Shown here one piece after another: positions 15,335 to 22,818 of a stretch of DNA of 49,784 nucleotides. The notes below the pieces were generated by a model. It was not told the DNA's origin. It was given only the letters and a program-made list of their open reading frames with translations, and ran no database searches. Location: assembly GCF_021655075.1 (NCBI RefSeq), contig NZ_PPXX01000104.1, positions 1 through 49,784 on the forward strand. Reading direction: 5' to 3'. Within the stretch, counting starts at the first letter, position 1; every line of letters starts with the position of its first letter. The stretch comes from Clostridium sp. Cult2. Its GTDB lineage: Bacteria > Bacillota > Clostridia > Tissierellales > Tepidimicrobiaceae. The translations under genes and the position numbers were made by a program.

Positions 15335-16615
15335 TTGGTTGGAAGTACTGTAAAAAAAGAAAAGACTTTGATTGTTGGAGTAGAGTTGGCAACGGATATC
15401 ATAGATATAGAAAATTCTATGGATGAATTGGAAGAACTAGTAAGTGCAGCAGGTGGAATAGTCCTTGCTAGAGTTATACAGAGAAAAGAATCAATAGACC
15501 CTGCATACTTTATAGGAAGGGGAAAAGCATTAGAAATTAAGAATTATTGTCAAGAACTAGATGTTAGCACAGTAGTTTTTAATGATGAATTATCTGGAGC
15601 TCAACTTAGAAATTTAGAGAAGATTATTGATAAGAAGATAGTTGATAGAACAAATTTAATATTAGACATTTTTGCCAATAGGGCCACTTCAAAGGAAGGT
15701 AAATTACAGGTAAAATTAGCTCAACTTAAATATAGGCTGCCTAGACTAGTAGGCTTTAGAGATTATTTATCTAGAGAAGGTGGGGGTATTGGAACGAGAG
15801 GACCTGGAGAACAGAAACTTGAAACGGATAGACGTCATATATTAAGAGAGATAAACAATATTGAAAAAGCTTTAAAAGAGGCAGAAAAGACCAGGGATAT
15901 AAAAAGAAAGAAAAGGAAAGATTCAAATCTTCCTATAGTAGCATTAGTAGGATATACTAATGCTGGAAAGTCTACATTGTTAAACAATATAATCAAGATG
16001 AATGAAGAATATGATGAATCTAAAAAGGTATTCGTATATGATATGCTTTTTGCTACACTGGATACTTCCTTAAGAAGAGGAAAATTACCAAATGGTCAAG
16101 CTTTTTTGATAACTGATACTGTAGGTTTTGTAAGCAAACTTCCCACTCATTTGATTGAGGCGTTTAAAGGAACTTTAGAGGAAGTTAGATTTGCAGATTT
16201 AATTCTCCATGTTGTAGATGCTTCTAATGAGGATTTAGACATACAAATACAAACAACCATGGATATTTTAAAAGATTTGGAAGTACTTGATATACCAATA
16301 ATTACAGTATTCAATAAGATGGATAAAGTAGGTGTAAGCAATTTATTATATGATAGTAAATATGTTAATAAAAAAGTTTTTATCTCCAGCAAAAATGGGA
16401 CTAACCTGAGTAAATTGCTACAGTTAATACAGGATAATCTACCTATTAAATATAAAGACGTAATTTTGATGATACCTTATGATAACCAATCTTTAGTTAA
16501 CTATTTGTTAGAAAATTACAATGTGGATTATATAGAATACAAAGAAGATGGAACTGAAATAAAATTGAATATAAACTTAATAGATTATGAAAAGTATTTG
16601 GAATACATTATTTAG
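15335..16615 (+). CDS. hflX: GTPase HflX (ribosome-splitting/heat-shock GTPase)
   Basis: HflX binds 70S/50S ribosomes and splits stalled ribosomes in a GTP-dependent way. The 426-residue protein has the N-terminal HflX domain with GGGIGTRGPGEQKLETDRR (about 149-167). The G domain follows: GYTNAGKST (G1), DT in TDTVGF (G3) and NKMD (G4). The start is TTG at GATAGATTGG with GAAAGGGTG ahead. A short C-terminal domain follows the G domain. It is 53 bases downstream of yunB and could be cotranscribed, though the two have no known link. Confidence 0.95.
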   Translation: MVGSTVKKEKTLIVGVELATDIIDIENSMDELEELVSAAGGIVLARVIQRKESIDPAYFIGRGKALEIKNYCQELDVSTVVFNDELSGAQLRNLEKIIDKKIVDRTNLILDIFANRATSKEGKLQVKLAQLKYRLPRLVGFRDYLSREGGGIGTRGPGEQKLETDRRHILREINNIEKALKEAEKTRDIKRKKRKDSNLPIVALVGYTNAGKSTLLNNIIKMNEEYDESKKVFVYDMLFATLDTSLRRGKLPNGQAFLITDTVGFVSKLPTHLIEAFKGTLEEVRFADLILHVVDASNEDLDIQIQTTMDILKDLEVLDIPIITVFNKMDKVGVSNLLYDSKYVNKKVFISSKNGTNLSKLLQLIQDNLPIKYKDVILMIPYDNQSLVNYLLENYNVDYIEYKEDGTEIKLNINLIDYEKYLEYII

Positions 16616-16699
16616 TAATGATTATTTGTTAAAATTTAATTGAATAATTAATGAATTTTGGGTATGATAATAATAAGATTAAAAAGGAGGCTGATTTCT

Positions 16700-17140
16700 A
16701 TGATTGTAAGAAATTGTGCAGGTGGTGTAGTTTTCAACGGGGATAAAGTATTAATTTTAAAAAATGAAAAAAATGAATGGGTATTACCTAAGGGAAAAAT
16801 TCGTAATGATTCTCTTCCAACAGAAACGGCCATTAGCCGTGTTAAGTATGAAACTGATGTGGACGCTAACATCGTTTCTACTGCTGGTGAGACTAGTTAC
16901 GAATTTTTTTCTTTATCCAGAAAACAAGCTGTGTGTAACATTATCATTTGGTATGTAATGGAATCAATAGGTAACCATTATAAAATAAATAATGAAGAAG
17001 GTTTTAAAGATGGTGGATTCTATCCAATAGAGAGAGCAATTGATATGATTACTTACAGTCAAGACAAATCGTTAGTTAGTCTATCCTATAAAAAGTATCT
17101 TGAATATAAAGATTATGAAATCAATCAGATTTATGCTTAA
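16700..17140 (+). CDS. Nudix-fold protein with degenerate Nudix box
   Basis: The 146-residue protein aligns with small Nudix hydrolases: CAGGVVF at 6-12, WVLPKGKI at 27-34 and a following helix. In the Nudix box (G-x5-E-x7-R-E-U-x-E-E-x-G-U), only G32 and the last metal-binding Glu (E51) remain: the expected E is S38, RE is S46-R47, the first E of EE is Y50, and G is D53. In active members the glutamates bind Mg2+. I infer a pseudoenzyme or an altered hydrolase. The ATG at 16700 is chosen because AAAGGAGG precedes it; an earlier in-frame ATG has no such site. There is no C-terminal winged helix as in NrtR regulators. A terminator follows. Confidence 0.75.
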   Translation: MIVRNCAGGVVFNGDKVLILKNEKNEWVLPKGKIRNDSLPTETAISRVKYETDVDANIVSTAGETSYEFFSLSRKQAVCNIIIWYVMESIGNHYKINNEEGFKDGGFYPIERAIDMITYSQDKSLVSLSYKKYLEYKDYEINQIYA

Positions 17141-17153
17141 ATTATAGTTTTAT

Positions 17154-17191
17154 AAAGACAGATTTAATTCATATTAAGTCTGTCTTTTATT
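17154..17191 (+). terminator. Terminator after the Nudix-fold gene
   Basis: AAAGACAGA (17154-17162) pairs with TCTGTCTTT (17179-17187); the inner TTAAT/ATTAA lengthens the stem. TTTTATT follows. Confidence 0.85.
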
Positions 17192-17262
17192 GTGCAAAAA
17201 TTAGAAATTATTTACTAAAAAGTATTGTTTATTTGAGAATTACAAATTCAAATATTGATATG

Positions 17263-17271
17263 TGATATAAT
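17263..17271 (+). promoter_or_regulatory. Extended -10 promoter of the YigZ-family gene
   Basis: TGATATAAT is a perfect extended -10. No good -35 is seen at 17 bases. It predicts a leader of about 95 bases. Confidence 0.45.
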
Positions 17272-17372
17272 GAATCTGTGTTAGTTAGAGGTATTTCCTA
17301 GTAGAGGAGAGTATATTCTCAAAAGGGTGAATATATTCTATTACCTTAATTATAAACGAAAGGAGAACTAGG

Positions 17373-18020
17373 ATGGATAATATATATAGAACTATACATA
17401 AGTACGGAGAAGATGAAATAATAATCAATAAATCAAGATTTATCGGATATGCAATGCCAATAGAATCAGAAGAAGAAGCCTTAGATTTAATTGAAAATAT
17501 AAAGACAAAACATAGGGATGCAACTCATAATGTATATGCATATGTTTTAGGTGAAGATAACAATATTCAGCGGTTTAGTGATGATGGAGAACCATCAGGC
17601 ACTGCAGGTATACCTGCATTAGAAGTAATTAAAAAAGAAGACCTTCGAAATGTGGTAGTGGTAATTACTAGATATTTCGGTGGTATTAAATTAGGCACTG
17701 GAGGACTTATAAGAGCTTATACCAAAGGGGCAAAAATTGGATTAGAATCGGGAATAATAATTCATAAGGTACTCCATACTAAATTGAAGGTTAGAATAGA
17801 TTACACTATATATGGAGTTATTGAAAATTATCTTATGACTAAAGGCTATTTGGTAGATGGTATAGTATACGATGATGCAGTAAATATTTATGTACTTATA
17901 AAATTTTCAGAAGTTGACTTTTTTATAAAAACTATTACTGATTTGACTAGTGGCAATGCAATTATTGAATATGAAGATGAGGAATATATTTCTATGAAAG
18001 ATGGGAAAAGAATAAAATAG
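17373..18020 (+). CDS. YigZ/IMPACT family protein (UPF0029)
   Basis: Cytoplasmic protein related to YigZ/YvyE and the eukaryotic translation regulator IMPACT; its bacterial role is unsettled. The 215 residues comprise the N-terminal Impact domain with signatures KSRFIGYA, HRDATHNVYAYVLG, FSDDGEPSGTAGIPALE and VITRYFGGIKLGTGGLIRAYTKGA, and a C-terminal DUF1949-like ferredoxin fold (about 140-205). AAAGGAGAACTAGG precedes the ATG. The 95-base leader contains TCCTAGT (17296-17302), which is complementary to ACTAGGA spanning the start codon. Confidence 0.92.
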   Translation: MDNIYRTIHKYGEDEIIINKSRFIGYAMPIESEEEALDLIENIKTKHRDATHNVYAYVLGEDNNIQRFSDDGEPSGTAGIPALEVIKKEDLRNVVVVITRYFGGIKLGTGGLIRAYTKGAKIGLESGIIIHKVLHTKLKVRIDYTIYGVIENYLMTKGYLVDGIVYDDAVNIYVLIKFSEVDFFIKTITDLTSGNAIIEYEDEEYISMKDGKRIK

Positions 18021-18068
18021 CCTAAATAAATATACGCCTAAGGGGTATAAATCCATTGAGGTGATTCT

Positions 18069-18461
18069 ATGGTAAAAGAAGAGATGTTAAATAAGAAAGT
18101 TTGGGCTGTTGTAGGAGCAACACCTAATAAGGAGAAATATGGATACAAAATATGGAAAAAACTATTAGACCATGGTTATGAAACCTACGGGATTAATCCA
18201 AATTATGATTTTATCGATAATAAAAAAGTATATTCAAACTTGAAAGAAGTACCAAAGAAAGTTGAAGTTATCGATTTAGTTGTTCCACCTAAAATTAGCC
18301 TAAATGTTTTAGAAGAAGCAAAAGAATTAGGTATTGATTATATATGGTTTCAACCTGGCACTTATAATGATGGAGTCATAGAAAAAGCTAAAGACTTGGG
18401 TTTTAAGATTTTGTATGATGATTGCGTTTTAGCTACATTAATTGAACTTGAAGAGAAATAG
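18069..18461 (+). CDS. CoA-binding domain protein (YccU type)
   Basis: Stand-alone CoA-binding Rossmann-like domain, related to the N-terminal domain of succinyl-CoA synthetase alpha. It has 130 residues with VGATPNKEKYGYKIWKKLL near the N-terminus and VVPPKISLNVLEEA and IWFQPGTYND further on, all family-typical. No catalytic partner domain is present, so its role is unknown. GAGGTGATTCT precedes the ATG. The gene starts 48 bases after the YigZ-family gene and may be cotranscribed. A terminator overlaps the stop. Confidence 0.9.
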   Translation: MVKEEMLNKKVWAVVGATPNKEKYGYKIWKKLLDHGYETYGINPNYDFIDNKKVYSNLKEVPKKVEVIDLVVPPKISLNVLEEAKELGIDYIWFQPGTYNDGVIEKAKDLGFKILYDDCVLATLIELEEK

Positions 18462-18486
18462 GTCTGTTAAGGCCTATTTCTTTTTG
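18455..18486 (+). terminator. Terminator overlapping the CoA-binding gene stop
   Basis: GAAATAGG (18455-18462) pairs with CCTATTTC (18473-18480), followed by TTTTT. The same stem contains the stop codon region of the convergent minus-strand gene. Confidence 0.85.
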
Positions 18487-18821
18487 AAAAATTCATATAT
18501 TCCAATTAGGAGAAGAAAAAGTCCAAAATATTTTCTTAGGGAGTTTGGATTTGTTTTGATAGCAAGCATAGAGCCAATAACAGCACCACCAATGCCCCCT
18601 AGTATAATCCATTTAGCATATTTAAAATCTATATTCTTTTCTTTTATATGTATTACTAAAGCCACAATAGCTACAGGTATGAATACTATTAAATTTATTC
18701 CTTGAGCTTCTTGTTGTTTTAAAGAACCAAAAAAGACTAGGGAAGGAATTAGAATTGCGCCTCCCCCAATACCCATGCCACTAATAATACCAGATAAAAA
18801 TCCAATTATGAACAATTTCAT
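18474..18821 (-). CDS. Half-size TauE/SafE family membrane protein, second of pair
   Basis: TauE/SafE proteins are anion exporters (sulfite, sulfoacetate and similar) normally of about 250 residues with two homologous halves. This gene encodes one half: 115 residues, about four hydrophobic segments, GIGGGAILIPSLVFF near 17-31, then KYAKWIILGGIGGAVIGS and LRKYFGLFLLLIG. It resembles its upstream neighbour over the full length. Its start ATG overlaps that gene's stop by 4 bases (ATGA), typical of coupled translation. I infer that the two halves assemble as a heterodimer. Substrate unknown. Confidence 0.82.
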   Translation of the reverse strand: MKLFIIGFLSGIISGMGIGGGAILIPSLVFFGSLKQQEAQGINLIVFIPVAIVALVIHIKEKNIDFKYAKWIILGGIGGAVIGSMLAIKTNPNSLRKYFGLFLLLIGIYEFFKKK

Positions 18822-19177
18822 ATGATTATCATCCTTATAGCAGTATAGATAATTATACTACCAAATATTTTTCTAAGAATTGGTATGGGAACTTTATTTA
18901 AAAACTTAGCACCTATGATACTGCCAATAATACCACCTAATACTATAATTAATGAAATATCTAATCTGATAATATTATTCTTTAAATAGATGAAGGAACT
19001 GATTATAGACAAGGGCAATATTATAGAGATTGCAGTTGCATGAGCCTTGTAATCCTCTATTCCCAGTAGAAATACTAGAGCTGGAACTACCAAGGTTCCT
19101 CCACCAGAGCCAAACAATCCATTGACTAATCCTGTTATAAGGCCTATTCCAATGAATTTAATAGGTTTTGAATGCAT
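18818..19177 (-). CDS. Half-size TauE/SafE family membrane protein, first of pair
   Basis: First gene of the split exporter. The 119 residues have four hydrophobic segments with FGSGGGTLVVPALVFLLG (23-40), AHATAISIILPLS and LGGIIGSIIGAKFLNK, corresponding to one TauE/SafE repeat. AAGGAGATAATT precedes the ATG on the minus strand. The reading frame ends naturally and no frameshift joins it to the next gene, so this is a two-gene arrangement and not a broken single gene. Divergent from nadE. Confidence 0.82.
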   Translation of the reverse strand: MHSKPIKFIGIGLITGLVNGLFGSGGGTLVVPALVFLLGIEDYKAHATAISIILPLSIISSFIYLKNNIIRLDISLIIVLGGIIGSIIGAKFLNKVPIPILRKIFGSIIIYTAIRMIII

Positions 19178-19255
19178 AATTATCTCCTTTATGTTATAAT
19201 TAATTAGGTTAATACCTATTGTTACTAACTATTAATCTTACCATAATTGTATAAC

Positions 19256-19272
19256 TTATACTTAAAGTATAA
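19256..19272 (+). promoter_or_regulatory. Perfect 8-1-8 inverted repeat before nadE
   Basis: TTATACTTAAAGTATAA is a perfect 17-base palindrome ending 4 bases before the Shine-Dalgarno of nadE and inside the divergent gap. It may be an operator; no regulator is assigned. Confidence 0.4.
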
Positions 19273-19288
19273 AGATGGAGGTAGCAAG

Positions 19289-20023
19289 ATGGAAAACGTT
19301 GAAAGAACTTGTAATGAACTTGTAGAATGGTTGAAAAATAAAGTATCAGAAGCCGGTGGTAGTGGATTGGTATTTGGATTAAGTGGTGGCATTGATTCTG
19401 CAGTAGTAGCTGGTCTATCAAAAAGAGCCTTCCCAATGAATTCCTTAGGTATTATTATGCCTTGTCATAGCAATCCAATAGATGAAGAACACGGAAGATT
19501 GGTTGCAGATAGTTTAGATTTAAAAATTGAAATCGTAGACCTTTCTAGAGTATATGATCAGTTTATTGATTCGGTAAATATAAAACCTACTAACAAATTG
19601 GCTATGGCTAATGTAAAACCAAGGCTTAGGATGACTACATTATACTATTTCGCTCAAAACTATAACTATTTAGTTGTTGGTTCAAGTAATAAGAGTGAAT
19701 TTACTGTTGGTTACTTTACTAAACACGGTGATAGTGGTGTAGACTTATTACCTCTAGCATCTTTTGTAAAGGCTGATGTGAGAGAAATGGCTAGATATTT
19801 AAATATTCCTAAATTGATAATTGAAAAGCCACCTACAGCAGGTTTATGGGAAAATCAAACTGATGAAGATGAAATGGGCTTTGGGTACAATATTTTAGAT
19901 GACTATATTGAAAATAACAAGGGGCCTAAAAATGTAGTTGAAAAGATTGAAAAAATGAATATAATAAGTGAACACAAGAGGAATTTTCCACCTATTTTTA
20001 TACCAAAAAAACAACAAAAATAA
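19289..20023 (+). CDS. nadE: Ammonia-dependent NAD+ synthetase
   Basis: Converts deamido-NAD+ (NaAD), ATP and ammonia to NAD+, the last step of NAD biosynthesis. The 244 residues are the short NH3-dependent form without a glutaminase domain. The PP-loop SGGIDS occurs at about 30-35, and NKSEFTVGYFTKHGDSGVDLLPL and KPPTAGLWENQTDE are conserved substrate regions. The ATG at 19289 follows GGAGG at 19277-19281; an upstream in-frame ATG has no ribosome binding site. The preceding gap holds a 17-base palindrome. Confidence 0.96.
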   Translation: MENVERTCNELVEWLKNKVSEAGGSGLVFGLSGGIDSAVVAGLSKRAFPMNSLGIIMPCHSNPIDEEHGRLVADSLDLKIEIVDLSRVYDQFIDSVNIKPTNKLAMANVKPRLRMTTLYYFAQNYNYLVVGSSNKSEFTVGYFTKHGDSGVDLLPLASFVKADVREMARYLNIPKLIIEKPPTAGLWENQTDEDEMGFGYNILDDYIENNKGPKNVVEKIEKMNIISEHKRNFPPIFIPKKQQK

Positions 20024-20084
20024 TGTTTAATAATCAATATTGTGTTAAAATGTATTAGCAATAATTTAAGGATGGTGAAGTTAA

Positions 20085-20828
20085 ATGGCAGGTCATTCTA
20101 AATGGAATAACATCAAAAATAGAAAAGGCAAAGAAGATGCCAGAAGAGCAAAAGAATTTACGAAATTAGGTAGATATATTATGGTAGCAGCAAAAGAGGG
20201 TGGAGCAGACCCAGAATACAATCCAGCTTTAAAAGCAGCCATCGAAAAGGCAAAAGTTGCCAATATGCCTAATGATAATATTGAAAGAGCTATTAAAAAG
20301 GGTAGTGGAGAATTAGGAGCTGACAATTTCGAAGATATTGTTTATGAAGGATATGGACCTGGAGGAATTGCAGTATTTGTATCTTGTTTAACAGATAACA
20401 GAAACAGGACAGCTTCTGAAATAAGACATGCATTTGATAAATACGGCGGAAATTTAGGTCAATCAGGTTGTGTTTCTTTTATGTTTGATAGAAAAGGGCT
20501 ATTAGCAATAGAAAAGAATGGGGAAATAGATGAAGAAGAGTTAATGCTTCAAGTAATAGATCTTGGTGCAGAAGATTTTAATAGCGATGAAGATGGCTAT
20601 GAAATAATAACAAGCCCTGAGGATTTTAATGAAATTCGTGATTCATTAAATGAAAGTGGATATGAATTTGCAGTGGCAGAATTAGCCTTCTTACCGCAAA
20701 ACACAACGGAGTTAAATAGTGAAGAAGATATTAAAAATATGGTTAAACTAATAGAAATATTAGAAGATAATGATGATGTACAGGAAATTTATCATAACTG
20801 GGAAATTCCTGATGATTTAGAATTTTAA
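20085..20828 (+). CDS. yebC: YebC/PmpR family DNA-binding or translation-associated protein
   Basis: Widespread family described as transcription regulators (PmpR) and, more recently, as factors easing ribosome stalling. The 247 residues begin with the invariant [19 protein letters not shown] and contain [14 protein letters not shown] and [13 protein letters not shown]. The acidic C-terminal domain is complete. AAGGATGGTGAAGTT precedes the ATG. It stands 61 bases after nadE. Confidence 0.95.
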   Translation: MAGHSKWNNIKNRKGKEDARRAKEFTKLGRYIMVAAKEGGADPEYNPALKAAIEKAKVANMPNDNIERAIKKGSGELGADNFEDIVYEGYGPGGIAVFVSCLTDNRNRTASEIRHAFDKYGGNLGQSGCVSFMFDRKGLLAIEKNGEIDEEELMLQVIDLGAEDFNSDEDGYEIITSPEDFNEIRDSLNESGYEFAVAELAFLPQNTTELNSEEDIKNMVKLIEILEDNDDVQEIYHNWEIPDDLEF

Positions 20829-20921
20829 TAAAAATCAAGGTTACTTCTGTATAAAAAACACTACTTTTAACATAATAATTTTATAGGGATTATCTATAAA
20901 AGGAATATAAGGAGTGAATAT

Positions 20922-21095
20922 ATGGTAGTCAACCAAACCTTTGAATCAATAAAAGAAAGATTTAGAAAAGCGGATGTAGATGGGAAGATAGAGATATACA
21001 CTACTGTACAAGGTCTTACAGTTGAACAATACAAAGAACTCTTAAGAATGTTTCCCATTAAATATTTAGACAGATTAGAAAAAGCTATGGGATAA
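20922..21095 (+). CDS. 57-residue conserved-looking small protein, unknown
   Basis: I do not recognise the family. The ORF has AAGGAGTGAATAT before its ATG and a strong terminator 7 bases after its stop, which argues for a real monocistronic gene. The product is soluble, predicted mostly helical and amphipathic, with the charged segment SIKERFRKADVDGKIEIY (9-26) and the hydrophobic C-terminal helix YKELLRMFPIKYLDRLEKAM. No membrane segment and no cysteine are present. Function unknown. Confidence 0.75.
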   Translation: MVVNQTFESIKERFRKADVDGKIEIYTTVQGLTVEQYKELLRMFPIKYLDRLEKAMG

Positions 21096-21102
21096 ATTTA
21101 TA

Positions 21103-21138
21103 GGTTGAAAGAAATTAATTAATCTTTCAACCTTTTTT
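21103..21138 (+). terminator. Terminator after the 57-codon gene
   Basis: GGTTGAAAGA (21103-21112) pairs with TCTTTCAACC (21123-21132), followed by six T residues. Confidence 0.92.
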
Positions 21139-21186
21139 ATAGATTTTTTATCAATAAAATACATAATAAGGGAGAGGAGATTTGAT

Positions 21187-21852
21187 TTGAAAAGAATAAT
21201 TATGATTATTTTAATATTAGTTTTGCCTTGTTATGTTTTATTAAAGAGTGTTGAGATAAATACATTTAATAAGAGTATATATTTGAACTCCTATGAAATT
21301 CACAATATTTCAACTGTAACAGGAAAATCTAATGAAGAATTAGAAGGAATTACTGAGATTATTTTTGATTACTTGAAACAAGATTTAGGCGGACAAGCTT
21401 TAAAGCCCTATTTTAATGAAAGAGAAATTATGCACATGGAAGATGTTAAGGAACTTTTTAAATATGGATTTATCCTAAAAAAGATTTTATTTTTTTCAAC
21501 TCTATTGATTTTAATAATTCTTTTTACCCAAAAGGACTGGAAAAGCCTTGGTAGTGTGCTATTTTATGGAACCTTTATATGGTGGGGATTATTCTTGTTA
21601 CTATTTATATTATCCATGGTAGATTTTAATAGATATTTTACTTACTTTCATCTAGTGTTTTTCGACAATGATCTATGGTTATTAAATCCTAAAACAGATT
21701 TATTGATACAAATGCTACCAGAAGAATTCTTTATCAGTATATTTATCCGAATTATATTATTATTCCTATTAATATTGGCAATAATACAAATAGTTGGTTA
21801 TATATTGATAAAGAAAGGAAAGGAATACAATGGAGGGATTATTAAATTTTAA
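21187..21852 (+). CDS. DUF1461 / TIGR01906-type integral membrane protein
   Basis: Function unknown. The 221-residue protein has an N-terminal hydrophobic segment, an extracytoplasmic loop containing NEREIMHMEDVK (77-88), then three or more membrane segments and the family motif HLVFFDNDLWLLNPKTDLLIQMLPEEFF (about 155-182). The start is TTG with GGAGAGGAGATTTGA ahead. The stop lies inside the next gene (23-base overlap), indicating a shared mRNA and coupled translation with the Mrr-like membrane protein. Confidence 0.82.
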   Translation: MKRIIMIILILVLPCYVLLKSVEINTFNKSIYLNSYEIHNISTVTGKSNEELEGITEIIFDYLKQDLGGQALKPYFNEREIMHMEDVKELFKYGFILKKILFFSTLLILIILFTQKDWKSLGSVLFYGTFIWWGLFLLLFILSMVDFNRYFTYFHLVFFDNDLWLLNPKTDLLIQMLPEEFFISIFIRIILLFLLILAIIQIVGYILIKKGKEYNGGIIKF

Positions 21853-22747
21853 AGACTATTTCAACCGAATTAGAAGGCAAGTTTTATTAAATAGTTATTA
21901 TACCACCAGGATAAAAGACGGGAAGAGTATCCATGCTTCTTTAATAGATTGGATTTTTATATCTTTAATCTTAGCTGTATTTTTTTTAATAACCATATTT
22001 AATACAACTAAAAATATTATTTTATCAATAATATTGACTATATTGCTAGTTGGGATTTATCTAATAATTATAGTAGTTTGGAAAGGAAGGACTAGATATA
22101 AAAAGATTAATGAAATAAACGAAGATATAGCTAATAAACAAATTATTAATGAAATCGCAAAGTATGGCAATCGTGATTTTTTAATATTTATAAAAGAACT
22201 GCTGGAACAATATTACAAGGCATTGTTTTTTCAATATAATAGTCATATTAACTTTATTGGGGAAGTTAATGGAGATATATATGGGGTCAAATGTTTTAAG
22301 AATTCATTTGACAATAAAGTTATTTTGAAAGATATAGAACATTTCAATGAAGAGATGAAGAATAAGAGTATTGAAGAAGGGATGATAGTTACTAGTTCTT
22401 CTTTTGATGACGAAGTTAAGAAAGAAACAGAGTATCTTTTAATAGATTATGATGAAATTAAAAAGATGCTTAAAGAAACTGGAACTTATCCAACAAAAGA
22501 AGATATAGAAGAAATAATAATTTCTAAATATAAAGATAGGAAAGGGAATATTAAAGAAAGGTTAAGTTTTTATAGGAAAGACAAAATATACAAATCTATT
22601 TTGCTAGGGATAATTCTTTATCTAATTTCTTCTTTTGTTTCCTACCCCCTATATTATAAAATAATGGCTTTTTTATCTATTGCCTTTGGAATAATCATAG
22701 GAGTATATAATCTAATAAAATTTTTGGAGAAGAACTATGTAGAATAG
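21830..22747 (+). CDS. Membrane-anchored protein with a degenerate Mrr-like endonuclease fold
   Basis: The 305-residue protein has two membrane segments near residues 41-58 and 62-83, a cytoplasmic domain (about 100-215) and two more membrane segments at 255-296. The cytoplasmic part resembles the Mrr-type restriction endonuclease fold: GDIYGVKCFKNS (148-159), then GMIVTSSSFDDEVKKE (184-199) and LIDYDEIKKML (204-214). In active Mrr proteins the core is D-x(n)-QxK or ExK; here the Asp and Gln/Glu are not at the expected places. It is therefore probably not a nuclease. The ATG overlaps the DUF1461-type gene. The assignment is by pattern memory only and is moderate. Confidence 0.6.
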   Translation: MEGLLNFKDYFNRIRRQVLLNSYYTTRIKDGKSIHASLIDWIFISLILAVFFLITIFNTTKNIILSIILTILLVGIYLIIIVVWKGRTRYKKINEINEDIANKQIINEIAKYGNRDFLIFIKELLEQYYKALFFQYNSHINFIGEVNGDIYGVKCFKNSFDNKVILKDIEHFNEEMKNKSIEEGMIVTSSSFDDEVKKETEYLLIDYDEIKKMLKETGTYPTKEDIEEIIISKYKDRKGNIKERLSFYRKDKIYKSILLGIILYLISSFVSYPLYYKIMAFLSIAFGIIIGVYNLIKFLEKNYVE

Positions 22748-22769
22748 GTTATAATATAGTTATACTGAC

Positions 22770-22803
22770 AACTTCTTCCTTTTATTGGATAGAAGTTTTC
22801 TTA
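22770..22803 (+). terminator. Weak terminator-like hairpin before aroC
   Basis: AACTTCT (22770-22776) pairs with AGAAGTT (22791-22797), followed by TTCTTAT. The stem is short and the T tract imperfect. Confidence 0.4.
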
Positions 22804-22818
22804 TAAGGGGATGATTAT

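Noticed and set aside
18442-18705. Plus-strand ORF of 87 codons opposite the TauE/SafE half-gene
   Set aside because: It is antisense to a coding region with clear family motifs, has no ribosome binding site and begins inside the CoA-binding gene.
18474-19177. TauE/SafE gene broken by a frameshift
   Set aside because: Each half has its own start, ribosome binding site or coupled ATGA, and ends at a natural domain boundary; a simple pseudogene would not look like this.
22748-22818. T-box or other amino-acid leader before aroC
   Set aside because: Only about 70 bases, no T-box motif and only a weak hairpin.
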